DNA of 64,000 nt from Phycisphaeraceae bacterium (GTDB lineage: Bacteria > Planctomycetota > Phycisphaerae > Phycisphaerales > UBA1924), in assembly GCA_020639235.1 (NCBI GenBank), contig JACKHC010000001.1, positions 1,860,001-1,924,000 on the forward strand, in the 5' to 3' direction. The translations under genes and the position numbers were made by a program. Position 1 is the stretch's first letter. Every line of letters begins with the position of its first letter. Under the pieces are notes generated by a model, which did not search any database, was not told the origin of the DNA, and saw only the letters and a list, made by a program, of their open reading frames with translations. This document shows positions 32,741-41,037 of this stretch, in pieces.

Positions 32741-35014
32741 ATGCAGCGAGTCGTGGTGGCGGTGATCGTGCTGGCGGGGCTTGTGACGGCGGCGGGGTGC
32801 GCGGGGGACGGGCGCCGCAGCGACGCACCGATGAGGCGTGCGGATGCGCGGTTCGAGTCCGTGGCGGACGCGGGATTCCTGCGGCAGTACGCGGAGACGA
32901 ACCGGTTCCGGAACGGGACGCCTCGGGGATTCCAGGTGACGCCGGACGGGAAGACGGTGTTGTTTCTGCGGTCGGGGGCGCGGGACTTTGCGCAGGACCT
33001 GTACGCGTTTGATGTGGAGACGGGCGCGGAGCGGGTGCTGGTGACGGCCGATGGTTTGCTGGGTGGCGGTGATGAGGCGATCAGCGCGGAGGAGCAGGCG
33101 CGGCGGGAGCGGATGCGCGAGAGCGCGCGGGGGATTACGGGTTTTGAGTTGTCGGAGGATGGTGATTGGTTGCTTGTGCCGCTGGGCGGGCGGTTGTTTG
33201 TGATGGAGCGCGCCAGCGGGAAAGCGAAGGAGCTGCGCACGGCGGCGGAGGGGTATCCGATTGATGCGCGGTTCTCGCCGGATGGGAAGTGGGTGTCATG
33301 CGTGCGGGGTCGGGATGTCTTCGTTCTGGGCGAAGAATGGCGCGAGTTGCAGCTGACATATTCCGTGAATGAGTCGGCCGGTGTCTCGTACGGCGCGGCG
33401 GAGTTCGTCGCGCAAGAGGAGATGGACCGGCGGGAGGGGTACTGGTGGTCGCCCGACTCGGATCAGTTGCTGATTCAGCGGACGGATGAGTCGAGGGTGG
33501 AGTCGGTGTACATCATGGACCCGAACGATCCGGCGAAGGAGCCGGCGAGCTGGAAGTATCCGCGGCCGGGCAAGGCGAATGCGGATGTGCGGCTCTTTCT
33601 CACGACGCTCACGGAGACGCGGCGGCTGCGCGAGGTGTCATGGGACCGTGAGCGGTACCCGTATTTGGCGAAGGTGGTGTGGAGCGAGCACGCGGGTCAT
33701 CAAGGGCCGACGATTCTGGTGCAGAACCGCGAGCAGACGGAGGAGCAGTTGCTCGCGGTGCATCCGGAGACGGGTGATTCGGCGGTGCTGCTGACGGAGG
33801 GTGATGATGCGTGGGTGAACATTGACTCGCAGATGCCGCGGTTTTTGGAGGATGGTTCGTTCCTGTGGACGACCGAGCGGAACGGGGGGTGGGAACTGGA
33901 GCGGCGGAACGCGGATGGCTCGTATCGCAACACGATTGTGAAGAGCGATGCGGGGTACCGGTCGCTTTGCGATGTGGACTTTGCACGCGGCGAGGCGGTT
34001 GTGATCGCGAGCGTTGAGCCGACGGAGACGCGGGTGATGCGGGTTTCGCTCGACGGAGGGACGGTGACGGAGTTGTTTGCGCAGGAAGCGGGGCTGCACG
34101 GGGCGGAGTTTGGGGATGGGGGGCAGCACGGCGTGTTCGTGCATACGCTCACTCCGGCGCGGGGGGAGGCGTTGTGGACCGTGCGCACGCGGGACGGGGG
34201 TGTTGTCGGGGAGATCGCCTCGAACGCCGAGCGGCCTTCGTTCGAAACGGTTGTCGAGCTGACGAGTGTGGGGGAGGACGGGTTGCGTTGCGCGGTTGTG
34301 CGGCCGCGGGTCTTTGAGAAGGGGATGCGATTCCCGGTGATTCTGCACGCGTACACGGGGCCGGGCTCGCAGATGGTGCAGGCGAGCGGTGAGCGGTACC
34401 GGTTTGCGCAGTGGATCGCGGATCACGGGTACATCGTGGTGTCGATCGATGGCAGGGGGACGCCCAATCGGGGAAGGGATTGGGAGCGGGTGATCAGGGG
34501 GAACCTGGTGGATATCGCGGTGGAGGACCAGGTGCGTGGGCTGCGTGCGCTGGGCGAGCGGTACCCGGAGATGGATATGGATCGCGTGGGCGTGTTCGGG
34601 TGGTCGTACGGCGGGTATTTCAGCGCGATCGCGACGATGAAGCGGCCCGATGTGTTCAAGTGCGGCGTGGCGGGCGCGCCGGTGTGCGACTGGCTGGATT
34701 ACGACACGCACTACACGGAGCGGTACCTCGGCGTCCCCCCCTCCCCTGTCGAGGAGGATCGGGCGTACAAGGCGAGTAGTGTGCTGACTTATGCGGGCGA
34801 GTTGGCGCGGCCGCTGATGATCATTCACGGCACGGCGGACGACAATGTGTACTTCGTGCATGCGCTCAAGATGAGCGATGCGCTGACGCGTGCGGGGAAG
34901 GATCACGAGTTCGTGGTGCTGGGCGGCTTCACGCACATGGTGACGGAGCCGGCGATGGTGGAGGCGATGTACGGGCGGATGATGGGGTTCTTTGGGAGGG
35001 AGTTGGGGGAGTGA
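32741..35014 (+). CDS. Lipoprotein peptidase of the DPP-IV/S9 family
   Basis: 757 residues with AAGGGG upstream. The lipoprotein signal is MQRVVVAVIVLAGLVTAAGC (lipobox TAAGC), then SDAPMRRADARFESV. Residues about 90-470 are the beta-propeller region of dipeptidyl peptidase IV (GGDEAISAEEQARRERMRES is the usual acidic loop near the active site; WSPDSDQLLIQRTDESRVES follows). The hydrolase domain has the nucleophile Ser622 in GWSYGGYF, the aspartate in HGTADDNVYF (about 700) and His732 in GGFTHMV. It likely removes Xaa-Pro or similar dipeptides from peptides at the outer face of a membrane. It converges with the lipoprotein gene behind it. Confidence 0.95.
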   Translation: MQRVVVAVIVLAGLVTAAGCAGDGRRSDAPMRRADARFESVADAGFLRQYAETNRFRNGTPRGFQVTPDGKTVLFLRSGARDFAQDLYAFDVETGAERVLVTADGLLGGGDEAISAEEQARRERMRESARGITGFELSEDGDWLLVPLGGRLFVMERASGKAKELRTAAEGYPIDARFSPDGKWVSCVRGRDVFVLGEEWRELQLTYSVNESAGVSYGAAEFVAQEEMDRREGYWWSPDSDQLLIQRTDESRVESVYIMDPNDPAKEPASWKYPRPGKANADVRLFLTTLTETRRLREVSWDRERYPYLAKVVWSEHAGHQGPTILVQNREQTEEQLLAVHPETGDSAVLLTEGDDAWVNIDSQMPRFLEDGSFLWTTERNGGWELERRNADGSYRNTIVKSDAGYRSLCDVDFARGEAVVIASVEPTETRVMRVSLDGGTVTELFAQEAGLHGAEFGDGGQHGVFVHTLTPARGEALWTVRTRDGGVVGEIASNAERPSFETVVELTSVGEDGLRCAVVRPRVFEKGMRFPVILHAYTGPGSQMVQASGERYRFAQWIADHGYIVVSIDGRGTPNRGRDWERVIRGNLVDIAVEDQVRGLRALGERYPEMDMDRVGVFGWSYGGYFSAIATMKRPDVFKCGVAGAPVCDWLDYDTHYTERYLGVPPSPVEEDRAYKASSVLTYAGELARPLMIIHGTADDNVYFVHALKMSDALTRAGKDHEFVVLGGFTHMVTEPAMVEAMYGRMMGFFGRELGE

Positions 35015-35023
35015 GTGCTGGCA

Positions 35024-35731
35024 TCAGTCGCGTTGAGGCACCGTGAACTCAATCGAATTCAGCATGGCTTCAACTGAAAGCAGCTCAGCTTCTCCTTCTC
35101 CCTGAGAGGCGCGATCGGCGAGGCGTTCGCGCAGTTCCTCCGAGAAGTCGAGCGCGTAATGCCCAGGCAATAAGTCGCATCGCCATGCAATCGTTTGAAT
35201 GACGCCGCTGCTATCGGGAGTGTCGTATGCTATCTGACTTTTCGCAACCGAGTCCGAAGGGTCGTAGTACGGTGCCGCCACGGCGAATAGAGAGATTATG
35301 TCGCCGGTCGTGATGAGCGGAGCTTGAAGATACTCCTTTCGATTCACACGCGGCTCGTAGACATTGATCGTGGCGCCGGTGCGAGTGTTTCTGATCTGTA
35401 CAAACTGCAACGCGTCGGCATCTTCTGTTGAGTCCTTATCCCAGTAGGTCATGATTGAAGACTCGACGGCGACAGTCTGGGCGATCTTTTGGATCCGCTC
35501 GATATCCGCGCCGGACTCGACCAACAACTCAAGATAAAGCCCGCCCTTCGCCGGGCGGACTTGCAGCGCCCGAATGACGACGGTGTTCTCGTCGGGCTGC
35601 GGGTCGAGCGGGGTGATCGCGTCGATGACTCGTTGTGACACCGGCGGGGGCGGCGGTGGGATTGAGCGGCCCTGGCAGGCGGTGAGCGCGGCGAGTGTGG
35701 CAATGAGGATCGTTGCGGGGAGGCGTCGCAT
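35024..35731 (-). CDS. Lipoprotein of unknown function
   Basis: 235 residues from the ATG at 35731, giving the signal MRRLPATILIATLAALTAC with lipobox LTAC. A proline run (SIPPPPPPVSQR) follows. The rest is a mixed alpha/beta domain: NTVVIRALQVRPAKGGLYLE, LVESGADIERIQKIAQTVAV, FVQIRNTRTGATINVYEPRV and LLPGHYALDFSEELRERLAD. I do not recognise a family. The + strand composition here is less G-rich than next door. It ends only nine bases from the peptidase gene, tail to tail. Confidence 0.75.
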   Translation of the reverse strand: MRRLPATILIATLAALTACQGRSIPPPPPPVSQRVIDAITPLDPQPDENTVVIRALQVRPAKGGLYLELLVESGADIERIQKIAQTVAVESSIMTYWDKDSTEDADALQFVQIRNTRTGATINVYEPRVNRKEYLQAPLITTGDIISLFAVAAPYYDPSDSVAKSQIAYDTPDSSGVIQTIAWRCDLLPGHYALDFSEELRERLADRASQGEGEAELLSVEAMLNSIEFTVPQRD

Positions 35732-35860
35732 GATGGTGAGATGATGCCGGAACTGAACGCGCATGTCGAGAGAAATACTGAGCGTCACCCTGTTCGCTCG
35801 CTGGCGCTCGCGGCTCTGAAGAGCGCCCCTCGCTTGCGCGGGGGGTTCGTGAAACGAACA

Positions 35861-35909
35861 TGATCCCCTCACCTGTCACTCATGGTATTCGTGACATCCT
35901 CTCCCCAGA
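35861..35909. repeat. Dispersed hairpin repeat, left part, split by the IS
   Basis: Has CCCCTCACCTGTCACTC then GTGACATCC, the same phrase as at 29731 but with a longer loop, and the arm CCTCTCCCC at 35898-35906. The matching arm GGGGAGAGG is at 36856-36864. Without the IS and one copy of AGA the arms make a perfect 9-bp hairpin with loop AGA. Confidence 0.7.
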
Positions 35910-36852
35910 GGCAACCTCTTGCATCAACGCCTTGCTTGGATGGCGGCGTGGTGGATGGCGAGTTTGGCCAGGACCCACAGCCGCACGCGTCGCAGGGTTC
36001 TGATCCACGGCGGGGGCGATCCTCCTCCCAGCATCGTCAGCCAACCGAACGATCGCTCCACCGCCGTGCGCAGCCGCGACGCCTGGCGACGCTTCCGCGC
36101 GTCGCCCTCGAGCAGTTCGATCGCGCGCAGACGATCCGCGTGCTGGCGATGACCTTCGCTGATCGAACGCCCGGCCTTGCGCCGCGGCGCGATCAACCGG
36201 GCCCCACGCGACGCGGCCATCTCGTAGAGCGGGTTGGCGTCGTACCCCGCGTCGCCCAGCACGATCGAACCACGCGAGGCCGCACGCGACAGAAGCTTCC
36301 GCGCCACCACGCACTCGGCGTCGTTGAGCGTCCGCACGCAAAACGCCCGGATATTCCCGCTCCGATCGCACGCCGCGTGCAACCGGTACCCGCGACGCAT
36401 CCCCCCATCGGCGTGCCCGAACCGCGCCTGACGGTCCTTGCTGAACCGGCCCACCAGCAGCGGCTTGCCGTCGACGCACAGCAGCGACGCATCACCCCCG
36501 CGCCCACGCGGCGACAATCCACGCAGCAACTTCAGCACGCCCAGCCTCCGCGACCGGCGGCTCACCGTCGAGGCGTCGGGCACGATCACGCGACGCCCCG
36601 GCCAGTTCGATCGATCGCACGCCCAGCACACCGGCCGATCGTGCAACGCGGCCCAGAGAACGATCCGCGCAATGTCATGATCCGTATACTGCGCCCGCGG
36701 CGGGCGACGCTCCGGGATCACGCGCAACGCACGCTCCAACCGATCGTAGAGTTCGCGCTCCATGTCCTTCTCCTTGTGTCTGGCGATACAAAGAGCATGG
36801 ACGCGAACCGCCCACAGCGCAAGCACTTACAGCAAAGGCGCAATTTGTTGCC
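35910..36852 (-). mobile_element. IS5-like insertion sequence, 943 bp, with 3-bp target duplication
   Basis: The ends read GGCAACCTCTTGC and, on the other side, GCAATTTGTTGCC; as inverted repeats they agree at 10 of 13 positions. AGA stands directly outside both ends (35907-35909 and 36853-36855), the expected target site duplication. Inside is one transposase gene that fills almost the whole element. The inner + strand is C-rich while its surroundings are G-rich, so the element has not adjusted to its location and probably arrived recently. The exact ends were set by eye and could shift by a base or two. Confidence 0.75.
35924..36763 (-). CDS. IS5/IS4-type DDE transposase, apparently intact
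   Basis: 279 residues from the ATG at 36763, preceded by AAGGAG. The N-terminal block YTDHDIARIVLWAALHDRP and the arginine-rich WPGRRVIVPDASTVSRRSRR are DNA-binding in IS5 relatives. The DDE triad is found as the first Asp in LLCVDGKPLLVGRFSKD, second Asp in SIVLGDAGYDANPLYEMA, and Glu in RTAVERSFGWL (the Y-x2-R-x3-E-x6-K region is only partly kept). No frameshift or internal stop is seen. The element's left end lies 14 bases after its stop codon. Confidence 0.88.
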   Translation of the reverse strand: MERELYDRLERALRVIPERRPPRAQYTDHDIARIVLWAALHDRPVCWACDRSNWPGRRVIVPDASTVSRRSRRLGVLKLLRGLSPRGRGGDASLLCVDGKPLLVGRFSKDRQARFGHADGGMRRGYRLHAACDRSGNIRAFCVRTLNDAECVVARKLLSRAASRGSIVLGDAGYDANPLYEMAASRGARLIAPRRKAGRSISEGHRQHADRLRAIELLEGDARKRRQASRLRTAVERSFGWLTMLGGGSPPPWIRTLRRVRLWVLAKLAIHHAAIQARR

Positions 36853-36923
36853 AGAGGGGAGAGGGAAGTAGGCGCATTCGTCAGGTTCGACTCGCGTGAC
36901 TGTGCTGCCGTGTATTGGTGGTT

Positions 36924-38111
36924 TCAATACGAGAAGTTGGCCCAGGCCGACGATGATGTGAAGCCGGCGCCGGGGTTGGTGAGGATGACGGCGTATTCGT
37001 TGTTGCCGCCGAAGGTGTAGTTGCCGTTTGCGTTGCCGCGGGCGCGGTTGCGTGTGGAGATGTTGTCGCCGGTGGTGATGAAGAGCCCGCTGGTGCCGTT
37101 GTAGGTGAGGAGGTTGGAGTCGATGCTGTTGGCGACGCCGGTGGCGATGTTGATTCCGGCGGCTCCGTTCTCGTGGCAGGTTGAGCGCTCGACGGAGTTG
37201 GCGTTGCCGCCGATGCGGACACCGTTGGAGGAGTTGGCGGACGCGGTGCATTCGATGACGGAGTTGGCTTCGGTGAGGAAGAAGCCGTACTGGTTGTTGC
37301 GCGAGTTGCAGCGTGTGAAGCGGCATCGGGCGATGCCGGAGAAGCCGACGGAGTCGTTATCGAATGCGGTGCAGTCGGTGAAGATGGAGGACTCGTCGGC
37401 GCGGAAACCGTCAACGAAGTTGTTCTGGGCGGTGCAGTTGGTGAGCACGGATGGGCCGCGGACATAGAAGCCGATCTGTGCGGTGACGGCGGTGCAGTTG
37501 GTGAGTGCGCATCCGCCCTCGACCTCGAAGCCGTAGCTCGAAGCGTAGCGGGAGGTGCAGTTGGTGAGGGTGGCGGTCTGGAAGACATCGAAGCCGATGG
37601 TGCCGTATTCCGAGAAGCAGTTCTCGAGGATGGCGCCGATGCTGGCCCTGAAGTTCTGATTGTCGGAGCTGGTGACGGTGAGGTTCTGGAAGCGGGCGCC
37701 CGCGGCTTCGTAGGCGTCGATTCCGACTTTGAAGTTGTGGATGGTGCCGTTGCGGACGGTGGCGCGATCGGAGTTGATGTAGACGCCGCTGAGGGAGCCG
37801 GTGACGCCGATGAGCGCGAAGCCGTTGAGGTCGAGGGTGATGCCGTCGGTTCCGAACTCGATGCAGTGCTTTCCGGTGACGCCGGTGAGATTGCCGGTGA
37901 GGTAGTAGGACCCCGGCTGGGTGATGCGGAACAGGGCGCCCGCGTCGCCTGGTGTGTTGGTCGCGCTGATCGCGGTGCGCGGCTCGATCTCGTCGAGGGA
38001 CTTCATGGTTGGGGTGACGGGGCCGGCGGGCGGGTTGAGGTTTCCGGCGGTGACGATGGCGCCGGCGACGAGCAGGGCGACGCAGGCGAGCAGGACCAGA
38101 TGTGAACGCAT
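36924..38111 (-). CDS. Exported right-handed beta-helix protein
   Basis: 395 residues from the ATG at 38111 with GGAG at a 6-base spacing. The signal peptide is MRSHLVLLACVALLVAGAIVTA. From about residue 100 come repeated short coils such as CIEFGTDGITLDLNGFALIG, VYINSDRATVRNGTIHNFKV, LTNCTSRYASSYGFEVEGG and LTNCTAQNNFVDGFRADES, the NosD/parallel beta-helix pattern with the N-C-T or N-N turns stacked at about 22-residue intervals. This fold is common in pectate lyases, NosD and surface adhesins. No catalytic residues were recognised, so a carbohydrate-binding or structural surface role is inferred. Confidence 0.88.
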   Translation of the reverse strand: MRSHLVLLACVALLVAGAIVTAGNLNPPAGPVTPTMKSLDEIEPRTAISATNTPGDAGALFRITQPGSYYLTGNLTGVTGKHCIEFGTDGITLDLNGFALIGVTGSLSGVYINSDRATVRNGTIHNFKVGIDAYEAAGARFQNLTVTSSDNQNFRASIGAILENCFSEYGTIGFDVFQTATLTNCTSRYASSYGFEVEGGCALTNCTAVTAQIGFYVRGPSVLTNCTAQNNFVDGFRADESSIFTDCTAFDNDSVGFSGIARCRFTRCNSRNNQYGFFLTEANSVIECTASANSSNGVRIGGNANSVERSTCHENGAAGINIATGVANSIDSNLLTYNGTSGLFITTGDNISTRNRARGNANGNYTFGGNNEYAVILTNPGAGFTSSSAWANFSY

Positions 38112-38386
38112 ATACAACTCCTGGGTGGGGCGGGGGGGCACTGATATCCGTGCGTCGGCGGGGGCGCGTGTGGCCAGAAAGTCGAGGCGAATTGTTGCGA
38201 TGGGGCCCGAGCCCGTACGGATACAGCGGGGGTCGCCGATAATCTGGATCGCGGGAGCGGGCTGCACCGGCCCGCGCGGGGGAGTTGAGGGGGGTGCGGC
38301 TCGCGTCATCCCTCGCTTGTGTAGCTCGTGAAACCCCCTGCTCGGTGGGGCGTGGGGGGCGTCCTTGGGGGGTACATTGGTCCGTC

Positions 38387-39247
38387 ATGGCACGAAACGA
38401 GGCGCGACGGAGTCGGAACTGGAGGCAGCGGCTGATGGGATGGGCGGTGCTGCTGGTTGTGGGGTATGTGCTGTACGCGGGGGCGTTGTTTGTGATGCAG
38501 GACCGGGTGGTCTGGCCGCGGCACATGATTCCGGCGGTGGATGCGCCGTCGCTGGACGCGTACGGCATCGAGCAGATGTGGGTTGATATCGGTGGCGGGG
38601 AGCGCGTGGAGGCGTGGTACCTGCGGGGGCGTGTTCTGGATGGGGATGTCAATCAGAGGCGGCCCTTGGTTGTGATGGCGCACGGGAACGCGGAGTTGAT
38701 CGATGACCACATCAACCGGATGCTGAACTACCGGGATCTGGGCGTGAGTTCGTTGATGGTTGAGTATCGCGGGTACGGGCGGAGCGATGGTTCGCCGGGG
38801 CAGGGGGCGATCGTGGACGACACGGCCAAGGCGCTGGAGATGGTGCTGCAGCGACCGGAGGTGGATCGCGCGCGGCTCATTTATCACGGGCGGTCGATCG
38901 GTGGCGGGGTGGTGTGCGCGCTGGCGGAGCGGATCGAGCCGAGCGCGATGATCCTGGAGTCGAGTTTCACGAGCGCGGCGGGGATGGCGACGCGGTTCGG
39001 CGTGCCGGGGTTTTTGTTGAGAAGCCCGTTCCGGAATGATCGCGTGGTGAAGGGGTTTGCGGGGCCGATCCTGCTGCTGCACGGGACGCGCGATGAAATC
39101 ATTCCGGTTGAGCACGCGCGGAGGTTGAAGGCGATGGCGAAGCACGGGACGCTGATCGAGCAGGACGCGGGGCACAATGACTATCCGCGTGATGCAGCGA
39201 AGATGTGGGAGGATATTGAGGGGTGGATGGTGGCGGAGGGGTTGTAA
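38387..39247 (+). CDS. Membrane-anchored alpha/beta hydrolase
   Basis: 286 residues from the ATG at 38387; upstream in-frame codons have no ribosome binding site. One helix near the N-terminus (MGWAVLLVVGYVLYAGALFV, residues 17-36) anchors the protein. The hydrolase fold has oxyanion MAHGNAE, the nucleophile elbow GRSIGG, the acid in LLHGTRDEIIP and the histidine in DAGHNDYP. This is the family of BEM46/YfhR-like serine hydrolases, whose substrates are mostly unknown. It is divergent from the beta-helix gene. Confidence 0.9.
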   Translation: MARNEARRSRNWRQRLMGWAVLLVVGYVLYAGALFVMQDRVVWPRHMIPAVDAPSLDAYGIEQMWVDIGGGERVEAWYLRGRVLDGDVNQRRPLVVMAHGNAELIDDHINRMLNYRDLGVSSLMVEYRGYGRSDGSPGQGAIVDDTAKALEMVLQRPEVDRARLIYHGRSIGGGVVCALAERIEPSAMILESSFTSAAGMATRFGVPGFLLRSPFRNDRVVKGFAGPILLLHGTRDEIIPVEHARRLKAMAKHGTLIEQDAGHNDYPRDAAKMWEDIEGWMVAEGL

Positions 39248-39284
39248 GGGAGTTCGCAACGCTTGCCGCTTGAGCTTTCGCAAA

Positions 39285-39311
39285 CATGGCTCGCCCGTTG
39301 GGCGAACCATG
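39285..39311. terminator. Hairpin between convergent genes
   Basis: CATGG and TCGCCC pair with GGGCGA and CCATG around GTT, with one mismatch. It stands between the hydrolase gene and the minus-strand DUF4286 gene. ATGGCACCC beside it echoes the end of the 40-base repeat. Confidence 0.5.
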
Positions 39312-39333
39312 GCACCCGAAATAGAAGTGAGCG

Positions 39334-39645
39334 TCAGACGACTTCGCCGATGGTTCGGGAGAAGGCGGCGCCTCGGGGGGTGAACAGCCGGACGCCTTCT
39401 TCGCGGAGTTTGGGCGCGTGGTGGGTGGTGTAATCGTCGAAACGGGCGCGGGTGGCGAAGATGTAGCGGGTCTCGACGCGGAAGGGGTCGGTATCGGCGT
39501 CGCGGTCGAGATTGATGATGGATGCGGAGTGGGCGCCGCCCTTGATGACGGCGTCGAGATGGCCGTCCTCGAGCCAGGCGATGTAGTCGTCGCGGGTGTG
39601 CTTGTCGGGGAGGGATGCGGTGACGGTGTAGGCGATGGCGGTCAT
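39334..39645 (-). CDS. DUF4286 family protein
   Basis: 103 residues from the ATG at 39645 (MTAIAYTVTASLPDKHT). The order MTAIAYTV, DYIAWLEDGHLDAVIKGGAHSA, RVETRYIFATRARFDDYTTHHAP and LREEGVRLFTPRGAAFSRTIGEV is that of the small ferredoxin-like DUF4286 family, related to monooxygenase (ABM) folds. No heme or metal ligands are evident. Function in the family is unknown. It diverges from the metalloprotease gene, with 44 bases between the starts. Confidence 0.82.
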   Translation of the reverse strand: MTAIAYTVTASLPDKHTRDDYIAWLEDGHLDAVIKGGAHSASIINLDRDADTDPFRVETRYIFATRARFDDYTTHHAPKLREEGVRLFTPRGAAFSRTIGEVV

Positions 39646-39689
39646 GGGGCTACCATACCCGCGCACCAAACCGGTGAGGAGGTCGATGC

Positions 39690-40352
39690 ATGGGCGGCGG
39701 ATGGTGGGTGACAGATGTGCTGAGCTCGATGGGGTGGATGGTGCTCATCTCATGGGTGTTCTGGGTGATCTTTTCGATCTGTCTGCACGAGTTGGGACAC
39801 GGTTGGGCCGCGATCCGGCACGGGGATCGGACGCCGATCGAGCTGGGGCACATGACCTGGAACCCGCTGGTGCACATGGGGCAGATGAGTCTTTTGATGT
39901 TCGCGATCGTGGGGATCGCGTGGGGGGCGATGCCGATCAATCCGACGCGGATGCGGGGGCGGCACGCGGAGGCGGTCGTTTCGGCGGCGGGGCCGGCGGT
40001 GAACGCTGTGCTGGTGATCCTGACGGCCGTTGGCGCGGCGCTGGTGGTGCGATTCGTGCCGGATGACGGCGGGCCGATGCGGCAGAACCTGTGGGTGTTC
40101 TTTTACTTCGGGTGCATGCTGAATCTGGTGCTGCTGGTGCTGAACCTGCTGCCGGTGCCTCCCCTGGATGGGTCGCGGATCCTGGGGCACTATGTGCCGG
40201 CGTTCCGGCGGGCGATGTACGACCCGCAGAAGCAGATGATCTTCCTGGGGGTGTTCATCCTGATCTTCATTTTCGGGGGAAGGGTGTTCTTCGATGTGGG
40301 GTCTGGCGGCGCGGACCGGCTGATCGGGTTGTTCCTGCGGGTGTTTGGTTGA
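39690..40352 (+). CDS. Site-2-protease-like membrane metallopeptidase (M50)
   Basis: 220 residues with GGAGG eight bases ahead of the ATG. Four to five hydrophobic segments. The zinc motif HELGH is at residues 33-37 within the second helix and the second catalytic block NLLPVPPLDG is near 153-162, both hallmarks of the M50 family. SAAGPAVNAVLVIL is the conserved N-P/G-x-x-N helix. There is no PDZ domain, as in the short bacterial S2P-like group (YwhC type). It probably cuts transmembrane substrates inside the membrane. Confidence 0.93.
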   Translation: MGGGWWVTDVLSSMGWMVLISWVFWVIFSICLHELGHGWAAIRHGDRTPIELGHMTWNPLVHMGQMSLLMFAIVGIAWGAMPINPTRMRGRHAEAVVSAAGPAVNAVLVILTAVGAALVVRFVPDDGGPMRQNLWVFFYFGCMLNLVLLVLNLLPVPPLDGSRILGHYVPAFRRAMYDPQKQMIFLGVFILIFIFGGRVFFDVGSGGADRLIGLFLRVFG

Positions 40353-40571
40353 TGGGTGGGGTGGGGGGTGATTCGGGGCGGGTTGCAGGGTGAAGGTTGG
40401 GTGAATAGACTGAACGCTTCCTGTCCGGGGCCGGGTCGGTGGCGTTGCGCCCGCGGGCGGGATCAGGAAATCGACGGATCGACCGTTCGGGCGGTGTCGC
40501 CCGGCGGATGAAATGAACTGGAACTTGGCCGCGGGCCAGTCGGCGTGCGCGGGCGGTTGGAGTAGTACGGC

Positions 40572-41018
40572 ATGGTTCGCATTCGAATGAAGAGAATGGG
40601 TCGCACGCATCGCCCGTTCTACCGCATTAATGCGGTCGAGAAGCGTGAGAAGCGCGACGGCAAGGTTCTGGAGAATCTCGGGTGGTACGACCCGGTTGCG
40701 CAGGAAGCCGACAAGCAGGTGCATCTGAAAGAGGATCGCATCAAGCATTGGCTCGGTCAGGGCGCGCAGCCGAGCGACACCGTGATGGATCTGCTGGCCA
40801 AGAACGGCCTGGTGGATGCGTCGAAGGTGCAGTCGGATCGCGAGCGTCGCCTGGCGAAGAAGCGCGCGGGCATCGTCGAGACCAAGCAGGCTGCTGAGGC
40901 TGCGGCGAAGAAGGAAGCCGCGGAGAAGGCGGCTGCCGAGGCGAAGGCGAAGCAGGAAGCGGAAGCCAAGGCGAAGGCCGAGGCCGCTGCGGCTGCGGAA
41001 GCTCCGGCCGAGTCGTAA
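40572..41018 (+). CDS. rpsP: 30S ribosomal protein S16
   Basis: 148 residues; the core is the first about 85 (MVRIRMKRMGRTHRPFYRIN, NLGWYDP, RIKHWLGQGAQPSDTV). After that comes a 60-residue Ala/Lys/Glu-rich helical tail (KKEAAEKAAAEAKAKQEAEA) not found in E. coli S16, probably extending from the 30S surface. The 219 bases upstream contain no gene and include GC-rich inverted repeats that may form a leader. It starts the rpsP-trmD-rplS cluster. Confidence 0.97.
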   Translation: MVRIRMKRMGRTHRPFYRINAVEKREKRDGKVLENLGWYDPVAQEADKQVHLKEDRIKHWLGQGAQPSDTVMDLLAKNGLVDASKVQSDRERRLAKKRAGIVETKQAAEAAAKKEAAEKAAAEAKAKQEAEAKAKAEAAAAAEAPAES

Positions 41019-41037
41019 GCACGAAGATTGATTGTTC

